DNA from: Vogesella mureinivorans
GTDB lineage: Bacteria; Pseudomonadota; Gammaproteobacteria; Burkholderiales; Chromobacteriaceae
Length of the DNA stretch: 64,000 nt
Assembly (NCBI RefSeq): GCF_007644035.1
Contig: NZ_VMTV02000577.1
Span: 287,428 to 351,427 of the forward strand
Reading direction: 5' to 3'
Shown here piece after piece: positions 25,843 through 35,419 of this stretch. The notes beneath the pieces were generated by a model. It ran no database searches and was not told the origin of the DNA. It worked only from the letters and a program-made list of their open reading frames with translations. Position numbers and translations under genes: made by a program. The number at the start of each line of letters is the position of its first letter. Positions within the stretch are counted from its first letter, which is position 1.

Positions 25843-26331
25843 ATGATCGAAGTTGGCATCGTGATGGGTAGTAATAGCGACTGGGAAGTCATGCAAAACG
25901 CCGCGCGCGTTCTGAAAGACTTCGGCATCGCTTTCGAAACCCGCGTCGTCTCCGCCCACCGTACCCCCGACCTTCTGTTCCAGTACGCCGAAACCGCCGA
26001 AGCGCGTGGCCTGAAAGCCATCATCGCCGGTGCCGGTGGCGCCGCCCACCTGCCGGGCATGCTGGCCGCCAAGACCCACATCCCGGTACTGGGCGTGCCT
26101 GTGCCGTCCAAATACCTGCGTGGTGAAGACTCGCTGCTGTCCATCGTGCAAATGCCCAAAGGCATTCCCGTGGCCACCTTCGCCATTGGCGAAGCCGGTG
26201 CGGCCAACGCTGGCCTGTTTGCCATCGCCATGCTGGCCACTGGCAACCCCGAGCTGGCGGCCAAGCTGAAGGCCTTCCGCAAGCAACAAGAAGACACCGT
26301 GCTGGCGATGAGCCTGCCGGAGGTACAGTAA
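25843..26331 (+). CDS. purE: N5-carboxyaminoimidazole ribonucleotide mutase, PurE class I
   Basis: 162-residue enzyme that converts N5-CAIR to CAIR in de novo purine synthesis. Signature segments: [42 protein letters not shown] and the C-terminal [13 protein letters not shown]. Class I is confirmed by purK directly downstream. The start is ATG 25843; the open frame runs further upstream, but those residues have no homology to the family. The last base of the stop overlaps the purK ATG. A 10-mer copy (26199-26208) encodes AAN. Confidence 0.96.
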   Translation: MIEVGIVMGSNSDWEVMQNAARVLKDFGIAFETRVVSAHRTPDLLFQYAETAEARGLKAIIAGAGGAAHLPGMLAAKTHIPVLGVPVPSKYLRGEDSLLSIVQMPKGIPVATFAIGEAGAANAGLFAIAMLATGNPELAAKLKAFRKQQEDTVLAMSLPEVQ

Positions 26332-27461
26332 TGGCCGCCATTTTGCCGCCAGCCATGCTGGGCATTCTTGGCGGTGGCCAGCTGGGCCGCATGTTTGTTA
26401 CCGCCGCCAAGCGCATGGGCTACCGAGTGACCGTGCTGGACCCGGACGCCAGCGCCCCGGCAGCCGAGTTTGCCGATGTACACCTGTGCGCCGCGTTTGA
26501 CGACGCCGACGCCCTGGCCACGCTGGCGCGTACCTGTGCTGCGGTGACTACCGAGTTTGAAAACGTCAACGCCGACGCCATGCGCCTCTTGGCCAAGACC
26601 ACCCGCGTGTCGCCATCTGGCGACTGCGTGGCCATTGCCCAGGACCGCATTGCCGAAAAGAGCTGGGTAGGCAAAGCCGGCCTGCCTACCGCGCCGTATC
26701 TGGCGATTGAAAGCGTGGAAGACATCCAGGTCGAGCTGTCGCCCTACCTGCCGGGCATTCTCAAGACCGCCCGCCTGGGCTACGACGGCAAAGGCCAGGT
26801 GCGCGTCAAAACCGCCGACGAAGCCCGCGCTGCCTACGCCAACCTGGGCGGCCAGGCCTGCGTGCTGGAAAAAATGCTGGACCTGAAGCTGGAAGTCTCG
26901 GCCATTGTGACCCGCACCAGTGCGGCGCAAGTGGCGGTGTTCCCGGTATCGGAAAACATCCACAAAAACGGCATTCTGGACGAATCCATCGTGCCGGCGC
27001 GCATTGCGCCCGAGTTGGCCGCACGGGCACAGCAGTACGCCGTGCAGCTGGCCGAAGCGCTGGGCTACGTGGGCGTATTGGCGGTGGAGTTCTTCGTGCT
27101 GGGCGACGATAGCCTGGTGGTCAACGAAATGGCGCCGCGCCCGCATAACTCCGGCCACTACACCATCGATGCCTGCGTCACCGACCAGTACCAGCAGCAA
27201 GTGCGCGCCATGTGCGGCCTGCTGCCAGGCAAGACAGACCTGCTGTCGCCGGTGGTCATGGTGAACCTGCTGGGCGATGTGTGGGGCGAGGACGGCAGCG
27301 AGCCGAACTGGGCGGTGCTGATGGAAGCACCCAACGCCCACCTGCACAGCTACGGCAAGAAACACGCCCGGCTAGGCCGCAAGATGGCGCACTACTGTGT
27401 GCTGGCGGCCAACGTAGACGACGCGCTGGAACAGGCGCGCGCGCTGAAAGACACCTTGTAA
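26331..27461 (+). CDS. purK: N5-carboxyaminoimidazole ribonucleotide synthase
   Basis: 376-residue ATP-grasp enzyme making N5-CAIR from AIR, bicarbonate and ATP. It starts [21 protein letters not shown], then carries VTTEFENVNADAMRLL, TARLGYDGKGQVRV, and the Mg-ATP site EFFVLGDDSLVVNEMAPRPH with HNSGHYTIDAC. It uses bicarbonate as a substrate, relevant to the sbtA module 2 kb downstream. It overlaps purE by one base. A hairpin terminator follows the stop by nine bases. Confidence 0.96.
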   Translation: MAAILPPAMLGILGGGQLGRMFVTAAKRMGYRVTVLDPDASAPAAEFADVHLCAAFDDADALATLARTCAAVTTEFENVNADAMRLLAKTTRVSPSGDCVAIAQDRIAEKSWVGKAGLPTAPYLAIESVEDIQVELSPYLPGILKTARLGYDGKGQVRVKTADEARAAYANLGGQACVLEKMLDLKLEVSAIVTRTSAAQVAVFPVSENIHKNGILDESIVPARIAPELAARAQQYAVQLAEALGYVGVLAVEFFVLGDDSLVVNEMAPRPHNSGHYTIDACVTDQYQQQVRAMCGLLPGKTDLLSPVVMVNLLGDVWGEDGSEPNWAVLMEAPNAHLHSYGKKHARLGRKMAHYCVLAANVDDALEQARALKDTL

Positions 27462-27470
27462 TGAAAACAG

Positions 27471-27496
27471 GCGACGCCCACAAGGCGTCGCTTTTT
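27471..27496 (+). terminator. Terminator or attenuator between purK and purC
   Basis: Perfect 8-bp stem GCGACGCC / GGCGTCGC with loop CACAA and TTTTT tail. The purC ribosome binding site (GAAGGAA) begins only about nine bases after the T-run, so purC must be expressed by readthrough or from a promoter overlapping the hairpin. Confidence 0.85.
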
Positions 27497-27515
27497 GCTT
27501 TGTGAAGGAAGTTTC

Positions 27516-28382
27516 ATGACCCAACTGACCAGCCTGAAAAAAATCTACTCGGGTAAAGTACGCGACCTGTACGAGATCGACGATCAGCGCATGCTGATGG
27601 TGGCCAGCGATCGCCTGTCCGCTTTCGACGTGATCCTGGACGACCCTATCCCAGGCAAGGGCCAGATCCTCACCGCCATTTCCAATTTCTGGTTCGACAC
27701 CCTGAAAGACGTGGTGCCCAACCACCTGACCGGTGACCAGGTAGAAGACGTGGTTGCCGCTGCCGAGCTGTCGCTGGTCGCCGGCCGTGCCGTGGTGGCC
27801 AAACGCCTGAAGCCGGTGATGATCGAAGCCGTGGTGCGCGGCTACCTGGCCGGCTCCGGCTGGAAGGAATACCAGAAGTCCGGCACCGTGTGCGGCATTG
27901 CCCTGCCGGCCGGCCTGCAGGAATCCAGCAAGCTGCCCGAGCCTATCTTTACCCCGTCCACCAAGGCGGCAGTAGGCGACCACGACGAAAACATTACCTT
28001 TGCCCAGTGCGAAGCCATCGTGGGTGCCGAGCTGGCGGCCAAGGTGCGTGACACTGCCATCATGCTGTACCAGACCGCCGCGGCTTTTGCGGCCAAGCGT
28101 GGCATTATCATTTGCGATACCAAGTTCGAGTTCGGCCTGGATGCCGACGGCACCCTGGTGCTGATGGACGAAGCGCTGACGCCGGATTCCAGCCGTTTCT
28201 GGCCGGCCGACAGCTACGCTGAAGGCACCACGCCACCGTCGTTCGACAAGCAGTTTGTACGCGACTGGCTGGAAGCTTCCGGCTGGAACAAGGCACCGCC
28301 AGCCCCGGCTGTACCGCTGGACGTACGCGAGAAAACCGCAGCCAAATACCGTGAGGCGCTGGAGCGCCTGACCGCACAGTAA
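27516..28382 (+). CDS. purC: Phosphoribosylaminoimidazole-succinocarboxamide synthase (SAICAR synthetase)
   Basis: 288-residue purine enzyme condensing CAIR with aspartate. SAICAR signatures present: [40 protein letters not shown]-type segment [15 protein letters not shown], and [20 protein letters not shown] 27516 is preceded by GAAGGAAGTTTC; the open frame reaches a TTG 21 bases upstream, inside the terminator tail. The length suits the eukaryotic-like long PurC form common in Betaproteobacteria. It follows purE-purK on the same strand. Confidence 0.96.
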   Translation: MTQLTSLKKIYSGKVRDLYEIDDQRMLMVASDRLSAFDVILDDPIPGKGQILTAISNFWFDTLKDVVPNHLTGDQVEDVVAAAELSLVAGRAVVAKRLKPVMIEAVVRGYLAGSGWKEYQKSGTVCGIALPAGLQESSKLPEPIFTPSTKAAVGDHDENITFAQCEAIVGAELAAKVRDTAIMLYQTAAAFAAKRGIIICDTKFEFGLDADGTLVLMDEALTPDSSRFWPADSYAEGTTPPSFDKQFVRDWLEASGWNKAPPAPAVPLDVREKTAAKYREALERLTAQ

Positions 28383-28410
28383 GCCCTGGCCCACGCCAGA
28401 CGCTTGCCCG

Positions 28411-28432
28411 GCCCGCCTTGTGCGGGCTTTTT
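28411..28432 (+). terminator. Terminator after purC
   Basis: Stem GCCCGC / GCGGGC with a short loop (CTTGT) and TTTTT tail, 29 bases past the purC stop. Confidence 0.75.
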
Positions 28433-28498
28433 CATCCCCGTCTGCCGCACTGGTGGCATACTTGCGTTTTTATCGAACTTGCCAAGGGAGTAGCTCAT

Positions 28499-29080
28499 AT
28501 GGCCCGTAGCCAGCCCGCGCTCAGCACCGCCCGTTTACAGCTTTTGCCGCCAGAAGCGGCCTGGGCCCGCGCCGTTCGCGACTACCAGCTGCGCAACCGC
28601 GAGCACCTGGCCCCGTGGGACCCGACCCACGGCGATATGTACTTTACCGAGCTGTTCTGGGGCATGCGCCTGCGCGAACGTATCGAGGATTTCAAGCTGG
28701 GCCGTGGTGCCATGTTTCTGGTGATGCACGATAAACAGCCAGGGCAGGTGATCGGCACCCTTACCCTGAGCAATATCGTGCGCGGCGTGTTTCAGGCCTG
28801 CCACCTGGGCTACAACATCGACCATGCCTACCAGGGGCAGGGGATGATGAGCGAGGCTGTCGAGGCGGTGGTGCAGTTTGCCTTCCGCGACCTGGGCCTG
28901 CACCGCGTGCAGGCCAACTATCAGCCGGAAAACCAGCGCAGTGCGCGCCTGCTCGCCAAGCTGGGTTTTACGATTGAGGGCGAGGCCAAGGATTATCTGT
29001 TTCTGAACGGTGCCTGGCGCGACCATGTGCTGACCTCGCGCCGTAACCCGGATTTCGACAGCACGCCGCTGCGCGCCTGA
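28499..29080 (+). CDS. rimJ: Ribosomal-protein-alanine N-acetyltransferase RimJ-like (GNAT)
   Basis: 193-residue GNAT acetyltransferase. The order of segments matches E. coli RimJ, which acetylates the N-terminus of ribosomal protein S5: TARLQLLPPEAAWARAVRDY, LAPWDPTHGD, NIVRGVFQACHLGYNID, the acetyl-CoA loop QGQGMMSEAV, VQANYQPENQRSARLLAKLG and KDYLFLNGAWRDHVLT. ATG 28499 follows AAGGGAGTAGCTCAT. Some relatives acetylate other proteins or antibiotics, but the NYxPxN and WRDHVL segments favour RimJ. Confidence 0.88.
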   Translation: MARSQPALSTARLQLLPPEAAWARAVRDYQLRNREHLAPWDPTHGDMYFTELFWGMRLRERIEDFKLGRGAMFLVMHDKQPGQVIGTLTLSNIVRGVFQACHLGYNIDHAYQGQGMMSEAVEAVVQFAFRDLGLHRVQANYQPENQRSARLLAKLGFTIEGEAKDYLFLNGAWRDHVLTSRRNPDFDSTPLRA

Positions 29081-29112
29081 GCCTTCTCGTGCACGATCTA
29101 CTATGCCCCATG

Positions 29113-29122
29113 GTTGGCCGCA
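29113..29122 (+). repeat. Window-wide 10-mer, intergenic copy before sbtA
   Basis: Exact GTTGGCCGCA between the rimJ stop (29080) and the sbtA start (29208). Confidence 0.8.
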
Positions 29123-29207
29123 TGGCGGAAAAGGCCTATTTCTCATGGGGTTGGCGTATTTTTTGTATGCGTTATGATGTGGCCTCTTCATCATGCAAGG
29201 TGTTCCG

Positions 29208-30140
29208 ATGACCCTAGACCCTGTTGTGCTTTTCTTTGTGCTGGGCTTGCTTGCAGCCCTGGCCAAGTCCGACCTCAAACTCCCGCCTGCGCTCTACGAG
29301 ACCCTGTCGGTATTTCTGCTGATTGCTATTGGCCTGAAGGGTGGCGTGGCCTTGTCCAAGCTCTCTGGCAGCGCGGTATTGTGGCAGGTGGTGGCGGTGA
29401 TTGTGCTGGGGGCGGCACTCACGCTGCTGGCGTTTGCCGTGTTGCGCTGGCGCTTGGGCCGGGCGGATGCGGCGGCTACCGCAGCGCATTATGGCTCGGT
29501 GAGTGTGGTGACCTTTGCCGTAGCCAGTGCCTATCTGTCACGCCAGGGGGTGGAGGCAGAGCCGCAGCTCACCGTGTTTCTGGCGGTAATGGAAATGCCG
29601 GCGCTGGTGGTGGGCGTGCTGCTGGCGCGCATGGGTGGCGACAAACGCGTGAACTGGGGCCGTCTGGCACACGAGGTATTCCTGGGTAAGAGCATGGTGC
29701 TGCTGATGGGCGGCTTGCTGATAGGCTGGATAGCCGGGGCGGAGGGCATCAAGAGCCTGTCACCGCTTTATATCGATATGTTCAAGCCGGTGTTGTCGCT
29801 GTTTCTGCTGGAGATGGGTTTGCTCACGGCTGGCAAGCTGGCCGGCCTGCGTACCCAGGGGCTGTTTGTGGTGGCGGTGGCCACGCTGATGCCGCTGCTG
29901 TTTGCCGGCATTGGCATGGCGGCGGCGGTGGCCATGGGGCTGTCGGTGGGGGGCGCCATGCTGCTGGCTACCCTGTGCGCTTCGTCTTCCTATATTGCGG
30001 CCCCGGCGGCCATGCGTATTGCCGTGCCGGAGGCCAACCCGGCCATTTCTCTGGCCGCCAGCCTGGGCGTGACCTTCCCGTTTAACCTGTTGCTCGGTAT
30101 ACCGCTGTACCTGTGGCTGGCACAGCAGGTGTATGCCTGA
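29208..30140 (+). CDS. sbtA: SbtA-family sodium-dependent bicarbonate transporter
   Basis: 310-residue membrane protein of the SbtA (DUF897) family, which in cyanobacteria imports bicarbonate with Na+. Diagnostic segments: KSDLKLPPALYETLSVFLL, AIGLKGGVALSK, HYGSVSVVTFAVASAYL and the C-terminal SSSYIAAPAAMRIAVPEANP. About ten hydrophobic helices arranged in two similar halves. ATG 29208 is preceded by AAGGTG at seven bases; an in-frame ATG at 29193 has no such site. A PII-like SbtB gene follows after 11 bases and a carbonic anhydrase gene is 1.3 kb away. The substrate is inferred from family and neighbours. Confidence 0.9.
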   Translation: MTLDPVVLFFVLGLLAALAKSDLKLPPALYETLSVFLLIAIGLKGGVALSKLSGSAVLWQVVAVIVLGAALTLLAFAVLRWRLGRADAAATAAHYGSVSVVTFAVASAYLSRQGVEAEPQLTVFLAVMEMPALVVGVLLARMGGDKRVNWGRLAHEVFLGKSMVLLMGGLLIGWIAGAEGIKSLSPLYIDMFKPVLSLFLLEMGLLTAGKLAGLRTQGLFVVAVATLMPLLFAGIGMAAAVAMGLSVGGAMLLATLCASSSYIAAPAAMRIAVPEANPAISLAASLGVTFPFNLLLGIPLYLWLAQQVYA

Positions 30141-30151
30141 AAGGAAATACC

Positions 30152-30454
30152 ATGCCATTTCATAGCAAAAAACTGCTGACCATTGTGACCGAGTCGGTAC
30201 TGGAAGCACGGCTGGTAAAAGACATCCAGCGTCTGGGGGCGCACGGCTATACCGTGGTGGATGCACGTGGTGGCGGGGCGCATGGCGTGCAGGGCGGGGC
30301 GTGGAGTTTTGACCGCAATATCCGTATCGATGTGGTATGCGATACACAGGTGGCCGAGGCCATTGCGCTACGCTGCGAGCAAAGCTATCTGCCGGATTAT
30401 GGTTTGATCCTGTATGTTTCGGATGTAGGGGTGCTACGCGCAGACAAGTTCTAG
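30152..30454 (+). CDS. sbtB: SbtB-like PII-family regulator
   Basis: 100-residue PII-like protein. It opens SKKLLTIVTESVLEARLVKD, has LGAHGYTVVDARGGGAHGV leading into a T-loop-like Gly-rich segment, then RIDVVCDTQVAEAIA and YGLILYVSDVGVLR. In cyanobacteria SbtB trimers bind adenine nucleotides (notably AMP/cAMP) and clamp SbtA. The C-terminal redox-active R-loop with two cysteines found in cyanobacterial SbtB is absent, so any redox control would be lost. AAAGGAAATACC precedes the ATG, 11 bases after sbtA. Confidence 0.86.
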   Translation: MPFHSKKLLTIVTESVLEARLVKDIQRLGAHGYTVVDARGGGAHGVQGGAWSFDRNIRIDVVCDTQVAEAIALRCEQSYLPDYGLILYVSDVGVLRADKF

Positions 30455-30483
30455 TGTGAGCTTGCCCGACATCAGGGGGAAAC

Positions 30484-31398
30484 ATGACGCAAACCTTTCG
30501 TTTGACCGCCAGTGATGGTGCCGATATCCACGGTTGCTATTGGCTGCCCGCTGGCGACCCACGCGCGGTAGTGGTGATCAGCCATGGCATGAGTGAGCAC
30601 GGCGCGCGCTATCAGGTGCTGGCACAAAAGCTGGTTCTGGCAGGCTACGCGGTGTATGCACACGATCACCGCGGCCACGGCGACCATGCGCCGGTGCCTG
30701 GCTGGTTTGCCGGGCAAGGCGGCTGGCAGCGGGTGGTGGATGATGTGCGCGAGGTGGTGGACTACGCCCGGCAGCAGCACGAGCGGCCGGTGGTGCTATA
30801 CGGCCACAGCATGGGTAGCTTTATTGCACGGGCTTTCATGCTGCGCTACGGCCAACGTTTGTCCGGGCTGGTGCTGTCTGCCACGGGCTACCGCCAGCGC
30901 TACCTGTCGCGGGTGATGCGCGGCGTAGCCAGGCTGGCCGCCCGGCTGGGCGGCGCAAATGAGCCCAGCACCTTCATGACGGCGCTGGTGTTTGGCAGTT
31001 TCAACTTGGGGTTTTTACCCGCGCGCACCCGGCTGGACTGGCTAAGCCGCGACCCGGCGCAGGTGGATGCCTATATTGCCGACCCGCTGTGCGGCCAACA
31101 CCCTACGCCGCAGCTGTGGATCGACCTGTTTGGCGGCATTATCGAGCTGGAGCTGGGCGAGGCCGATGGCCGTGCGCTGCCCAAGGCCTGCCCGGTGTGG
31201 CTACAGGCCGGCAGCCGCGACCCGGTAAGCCTGGGCAAGTTTGGCCTGGGCCAGCTGGCCAGCCGCTACCGTGCAGCAGGCATGCAGGATGTGAGCGTTA
31301 CCGTGTACCCGGGCGGGCGCCACGAAATGCACAATGAAACCAACCGTGCCCAGCTGGAGGCCGATTTGCTGGCCTGGCTGAACCGCATTACGGCCTGA
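30484..31398 (+). CDS. Alpha/beta hydrolase (monoacylglycerol lipase-like, S33)
   Basis: 304-residue serine hydrolase with no signal peptide. The nucleophile elbow is YGHSMGSF (Ser about residue 112), the oxyanion region VVVISHGMSEHGARY, the acid QAGSRDPVS and the His GGRHEMHNE. HDHRGHGDH is typical of the lysophospholipase/monoacylglycerol lipase group. GGGGGAAAC precedes the ATG, 29 bases after sbtB, so co-transcription is likely; why a lipase-like enzyme would ride with a bicarbonate transporter is unclear. A bidirectional terminator follows. Confidence 0.85.
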   Translation: MTQTFRLTASDGADIHGCYWLPAGDPRAVVVISHGMSEHGARYQVLAQKLVLAGYAVYAHDHRGHGDHAPVPGWFAGQGGWQRVVDDVREVVDYARQQHERPVVLYGHSMGSFIARAFMLRYGQRLSGLVLSATGYRQRYLSRVMRGVARLAARLGGANEPSTFMTALVFGSFNLGFLPARTRLDWLSRDPAQVDAYIADPLCGQHPTPQLWIDLFGGIIELELGEADGRALPKACPVWLQAGSRDPVSLGKFGLGQLASRYRAAGMQDVSVTVYPGGRHEMHNETNRAQLEADLLAWLNRITA

Positions 31399-31412
31399 GC
31401 CGCACCGCCAAT

Positions 31413-31447
31413 AAAAAAAGCACCGTCGCGTTAGACGGTGCTTTTTT
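31413..31447. terminator. Bidirectional terminator between the hydrolase and carbonic anhydrase genes
   Basis: Stem AGCACCGTC / GACGGTGCT with loop GCGTTA, flanked by A-run (left) and T-run (right), so it can serve both convergent transcripts. Confidence 0.9.
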
Positions 31448-31465
31448 CATGTTGTTGTGGCGCGT

Positions 31466-32023
31466 TCAGCTTTTGGCCACGATTTGCTGCACGCTGCCAT
31501 CCAGCGCCATCAGGTAGGTTTCTACCGCCAGCTGCGGGTATTTAGCCAGAATCTGCTTGCGTAGCGTCATCAGGGTTTCGGCATGGGTCTGCGTTTCTTT
31601 TTCCGGCATTTTGCCAAAGTCTTCGCCCAGCACCACTTTGTAGGCGCCACAGTCGCGGTGGTCTAGCACGATCACCTTGTGGATATGGTGCAGGCTGATG
31701 GCCACGTCCAGATGCTCCCAGAATGCCTGGTTCCAGGCGGGGAACTTGCTGGTGATCGCCCCCAGTGCCGCCCCGGCCAGCACGATATGGTCGTACTTGT
31801 TCTTCATGCCTTGGCTGGCCATGAAGGCTTCAGTTTCATCTACCAGCCGGTAGTCCATGCACGACAGCAGCAGCGCATCGGTGCCGCCGGCCGCGTAGGC
31901 AGCTTGCGGCAGGAAGCTGCCCAGCAGGGCTGCACCGCTGCCCAGGGCTGCAAGCTGCACAAACTGGCGGCGGCCAGGGTTGGCCGCAGCGCCATGCTGC
32001 GCGTGGGTGGGGCATTGGCACAT
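31466..32023 (-). CDS. Tat-exported beta-type carbonic anhydrase-like protein
   Basis: 185 residues with a twin-arginine signal (GRRQFVQLAALGS, residues about 17-29) ending near AAYAAG, predicting export of the folded, metal-loaded enzyme to the periplasm. The beta-carbonic anhydrase zinc site is intact: CMDYR holds the first Cys and the Asp/Arg dyad, and DHRDCGAY the His and second Cys. The family interconverts CO2 and bicarbonate. AGGGAGAAAATC precedes the ATG. It converges on the sbtA-sbtB-hydrolase genes and shares their terminator. An N-terminal MCQCPTH precedes the signal. A 10-mer copy (31979-31988) lies in the signal region. Confidence 0.87.
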   Translation of the reverse strand: MCQCPTHAQHGAAANPGRRQFVQLAALGSGAALLGSFLPQAAYAAGGTDALLLSCMDYRLVDETEAFMASQGMKNKYDHIVLAGAALGAITSKFPAWNQAFWEHLDVAISLHHIHKVIVLDHRDCGAYKVVLGEDFGKMPEKETQTHAETLMTLRKQILAKYPQLAVETYLMALDGSVQQIVAKS

Positions 32024-32115
32024 GATTTTCTCCCTGAATTTATGAATAACCTGGCTACATTCTAGGTGATTTACGGTGCAATGTCGTATGTCTACGGTAT
32101 GCCTGCGGTGCCGAA

Positions 32116-34252
<2,137 letters not shown>

Positions 34253-34594
34253 TTTACTGAACAAGCGTATGGCTGGCTGCCATACGCGGGTTGGGTGAAC
34301 AACATTTTATGAAGTGCTAAAGACTGCCAGCGTGCCTGGCAGTCTTTTTTTATTGCATTGTTATATTCTTTTGGCATTTTAAAATGTCGGGTTGCGGCAT
34401 TTTTGCCATAAAAGAAGCAATTACCGATAGAATTTAGCCAAATCAAAAATTCATATTTATTGAAATGCTAGATTGCTCGCGTGTGTTGACGGTACATTGT
34501 TAAGCATCAGGCGCTTGACTTTAAAGTCGGGTCTGAGGTGTTTACTGTCCGCGCGACGAGTGAATTGCCAAAATAACGATAAAGGAATGCCAGG
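34253..34594. other. AT-rich intergenic region between fadH and the PhnD-like gene
   Basis: 342 bases without a gene. It holds a 9-bp hairpin at 34265-34287, a terminator at 34319-34352, then an AT-rich stretch unlike the rest of the window in composition. This should contain the promoter for the binding-protein/GGDEF-EAL pair. TTGACG (about 34486) and TTGACT (about 34515) are possible -35 elements but I find no convincing -10 at the right spacing. Confidence 0.55.
34319..34352 (+). terminator. Rho-independent terminator of fadH
   Basis: Long stem AAAGACTGCCAG / CTGGCAGTCTTT with loop CGTGC and a T-run of seven. Confidence 0.92.
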
Positions 34595-35419
34595 ATGGCC
34601 AAAAAATTCCTGCTGCTATGCCTGACTGCTTGCTGCCTGACCCCCTTGGCGCAAGCGGCGGATATGCTGGTGCTAGGTGTGGTGCCGTACTTGTCGGCAC
34701 GCAAGCTGGCCGAACTGTACGAGCCCATGCGCACACAGCTACAAGGTGCTTTGGGTGTGCCGGTGGTGATCGAGTCGGCACCAGACTACCAAAGCTATCT
34801 CGAACGTACTGCCCAGGGCCGCTACGACGTCATTGCCACGTCGCCATACTTCGGCCGCCTGGCGCAGCTAGAGCAAGGCTACGAGCCGCTGGCCCGCCCG
34901 CAAACCAATCTCGAGCCCCTGCTGGTGACCCGCAAGGATGGCGTAAATTCGCTGGAAGCCCTGCGTGGCAAGGTAGTTTCCACCAGCGACAAGCTGGCCA
35001 ACCTGACCTTGGCCGCACAGCGTTACCTTATCCAGAACGGCCTGACCCCCGGCAAAGATATCACCATCCGCCCGGCCGGCAGCCATGCCAACTCGGTGCA
35101 GGCGCTGCTCAACGGCGAATCCGCCGCTGCCATTATTTCTGTTACCGCCTTGCGCCAGCTGCACCCCGGTACCACGGTACGGGTGCGCATCATGAAGCGG
35201 CTGCCGCAGACCACGCCATTGCTGTATCTGGCCAACAAGCGGCTAGGTAGCAGCCGTATCGACAGCCTGCGTCGCCAGCTTCTCCAGTTTGCCAACCACA
35301 CGGCAGAAGGCCAGGCTTTCAGCAAAGAACTGGGGCATGGCGGCCTGAAAGAGATCTCCGCTGCAGATATGAAGGCGCTGGACCCGTATGTCCAGGATTT
35401 GAAGGTGATGCTGAAATAA
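34595..35419 (+). CDS. PhnD/phosphonate-type periplasmic substrate-binding protein
   Basis: 274 residues with a Sec signal peptide ending LAQAA, followed by a two-lobe binding protein of the phosphate/phosphite/phosphonate (PhnD) type: LGVVPYLSARKLAELYEPM, YDVIATSPYFGRLAQ, LRGKVVSTSD and AAAIISVTALRQL. No ABC permease or ATPase gene accompanies it. Its stop codon overlaps the start of a GGDEF-EAL membrane protein by one base. The likely job is therefore ligand sensing for that protein, not transport; the ligand is unknown. Confidence 0.85.
   Translation: MAKKFLLLCLTACCLTPLAQAADMLVLGVVPYLSARKLAELYEPMRTQLQGALGVPVVIESAPDYQSYLERTAQGRYDVIATSPYFGRLAQLEQGYEPLARPQTNLEPLLVTRKDGVNSLEALRGKVVSTSDKLANLTLAAQRYLIQNGLTPGKDITIRPAGSHANSVQALLNGESAAAIISVTALRQLHPGTTVRVRIMKRLPQTTPLLYLANKRLGSSRIDSLRRQLLQFANHTAEGQAFSKELGHGGLKEISAADMKALDPYVQDLKVMLK

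Noticed and set aside
34265-34287. 9-bp hairpin just after fadH as a terminator
   Set aside because: No T-run follows; the stronger hairpin with seven Ts at 34319 is the terminator.
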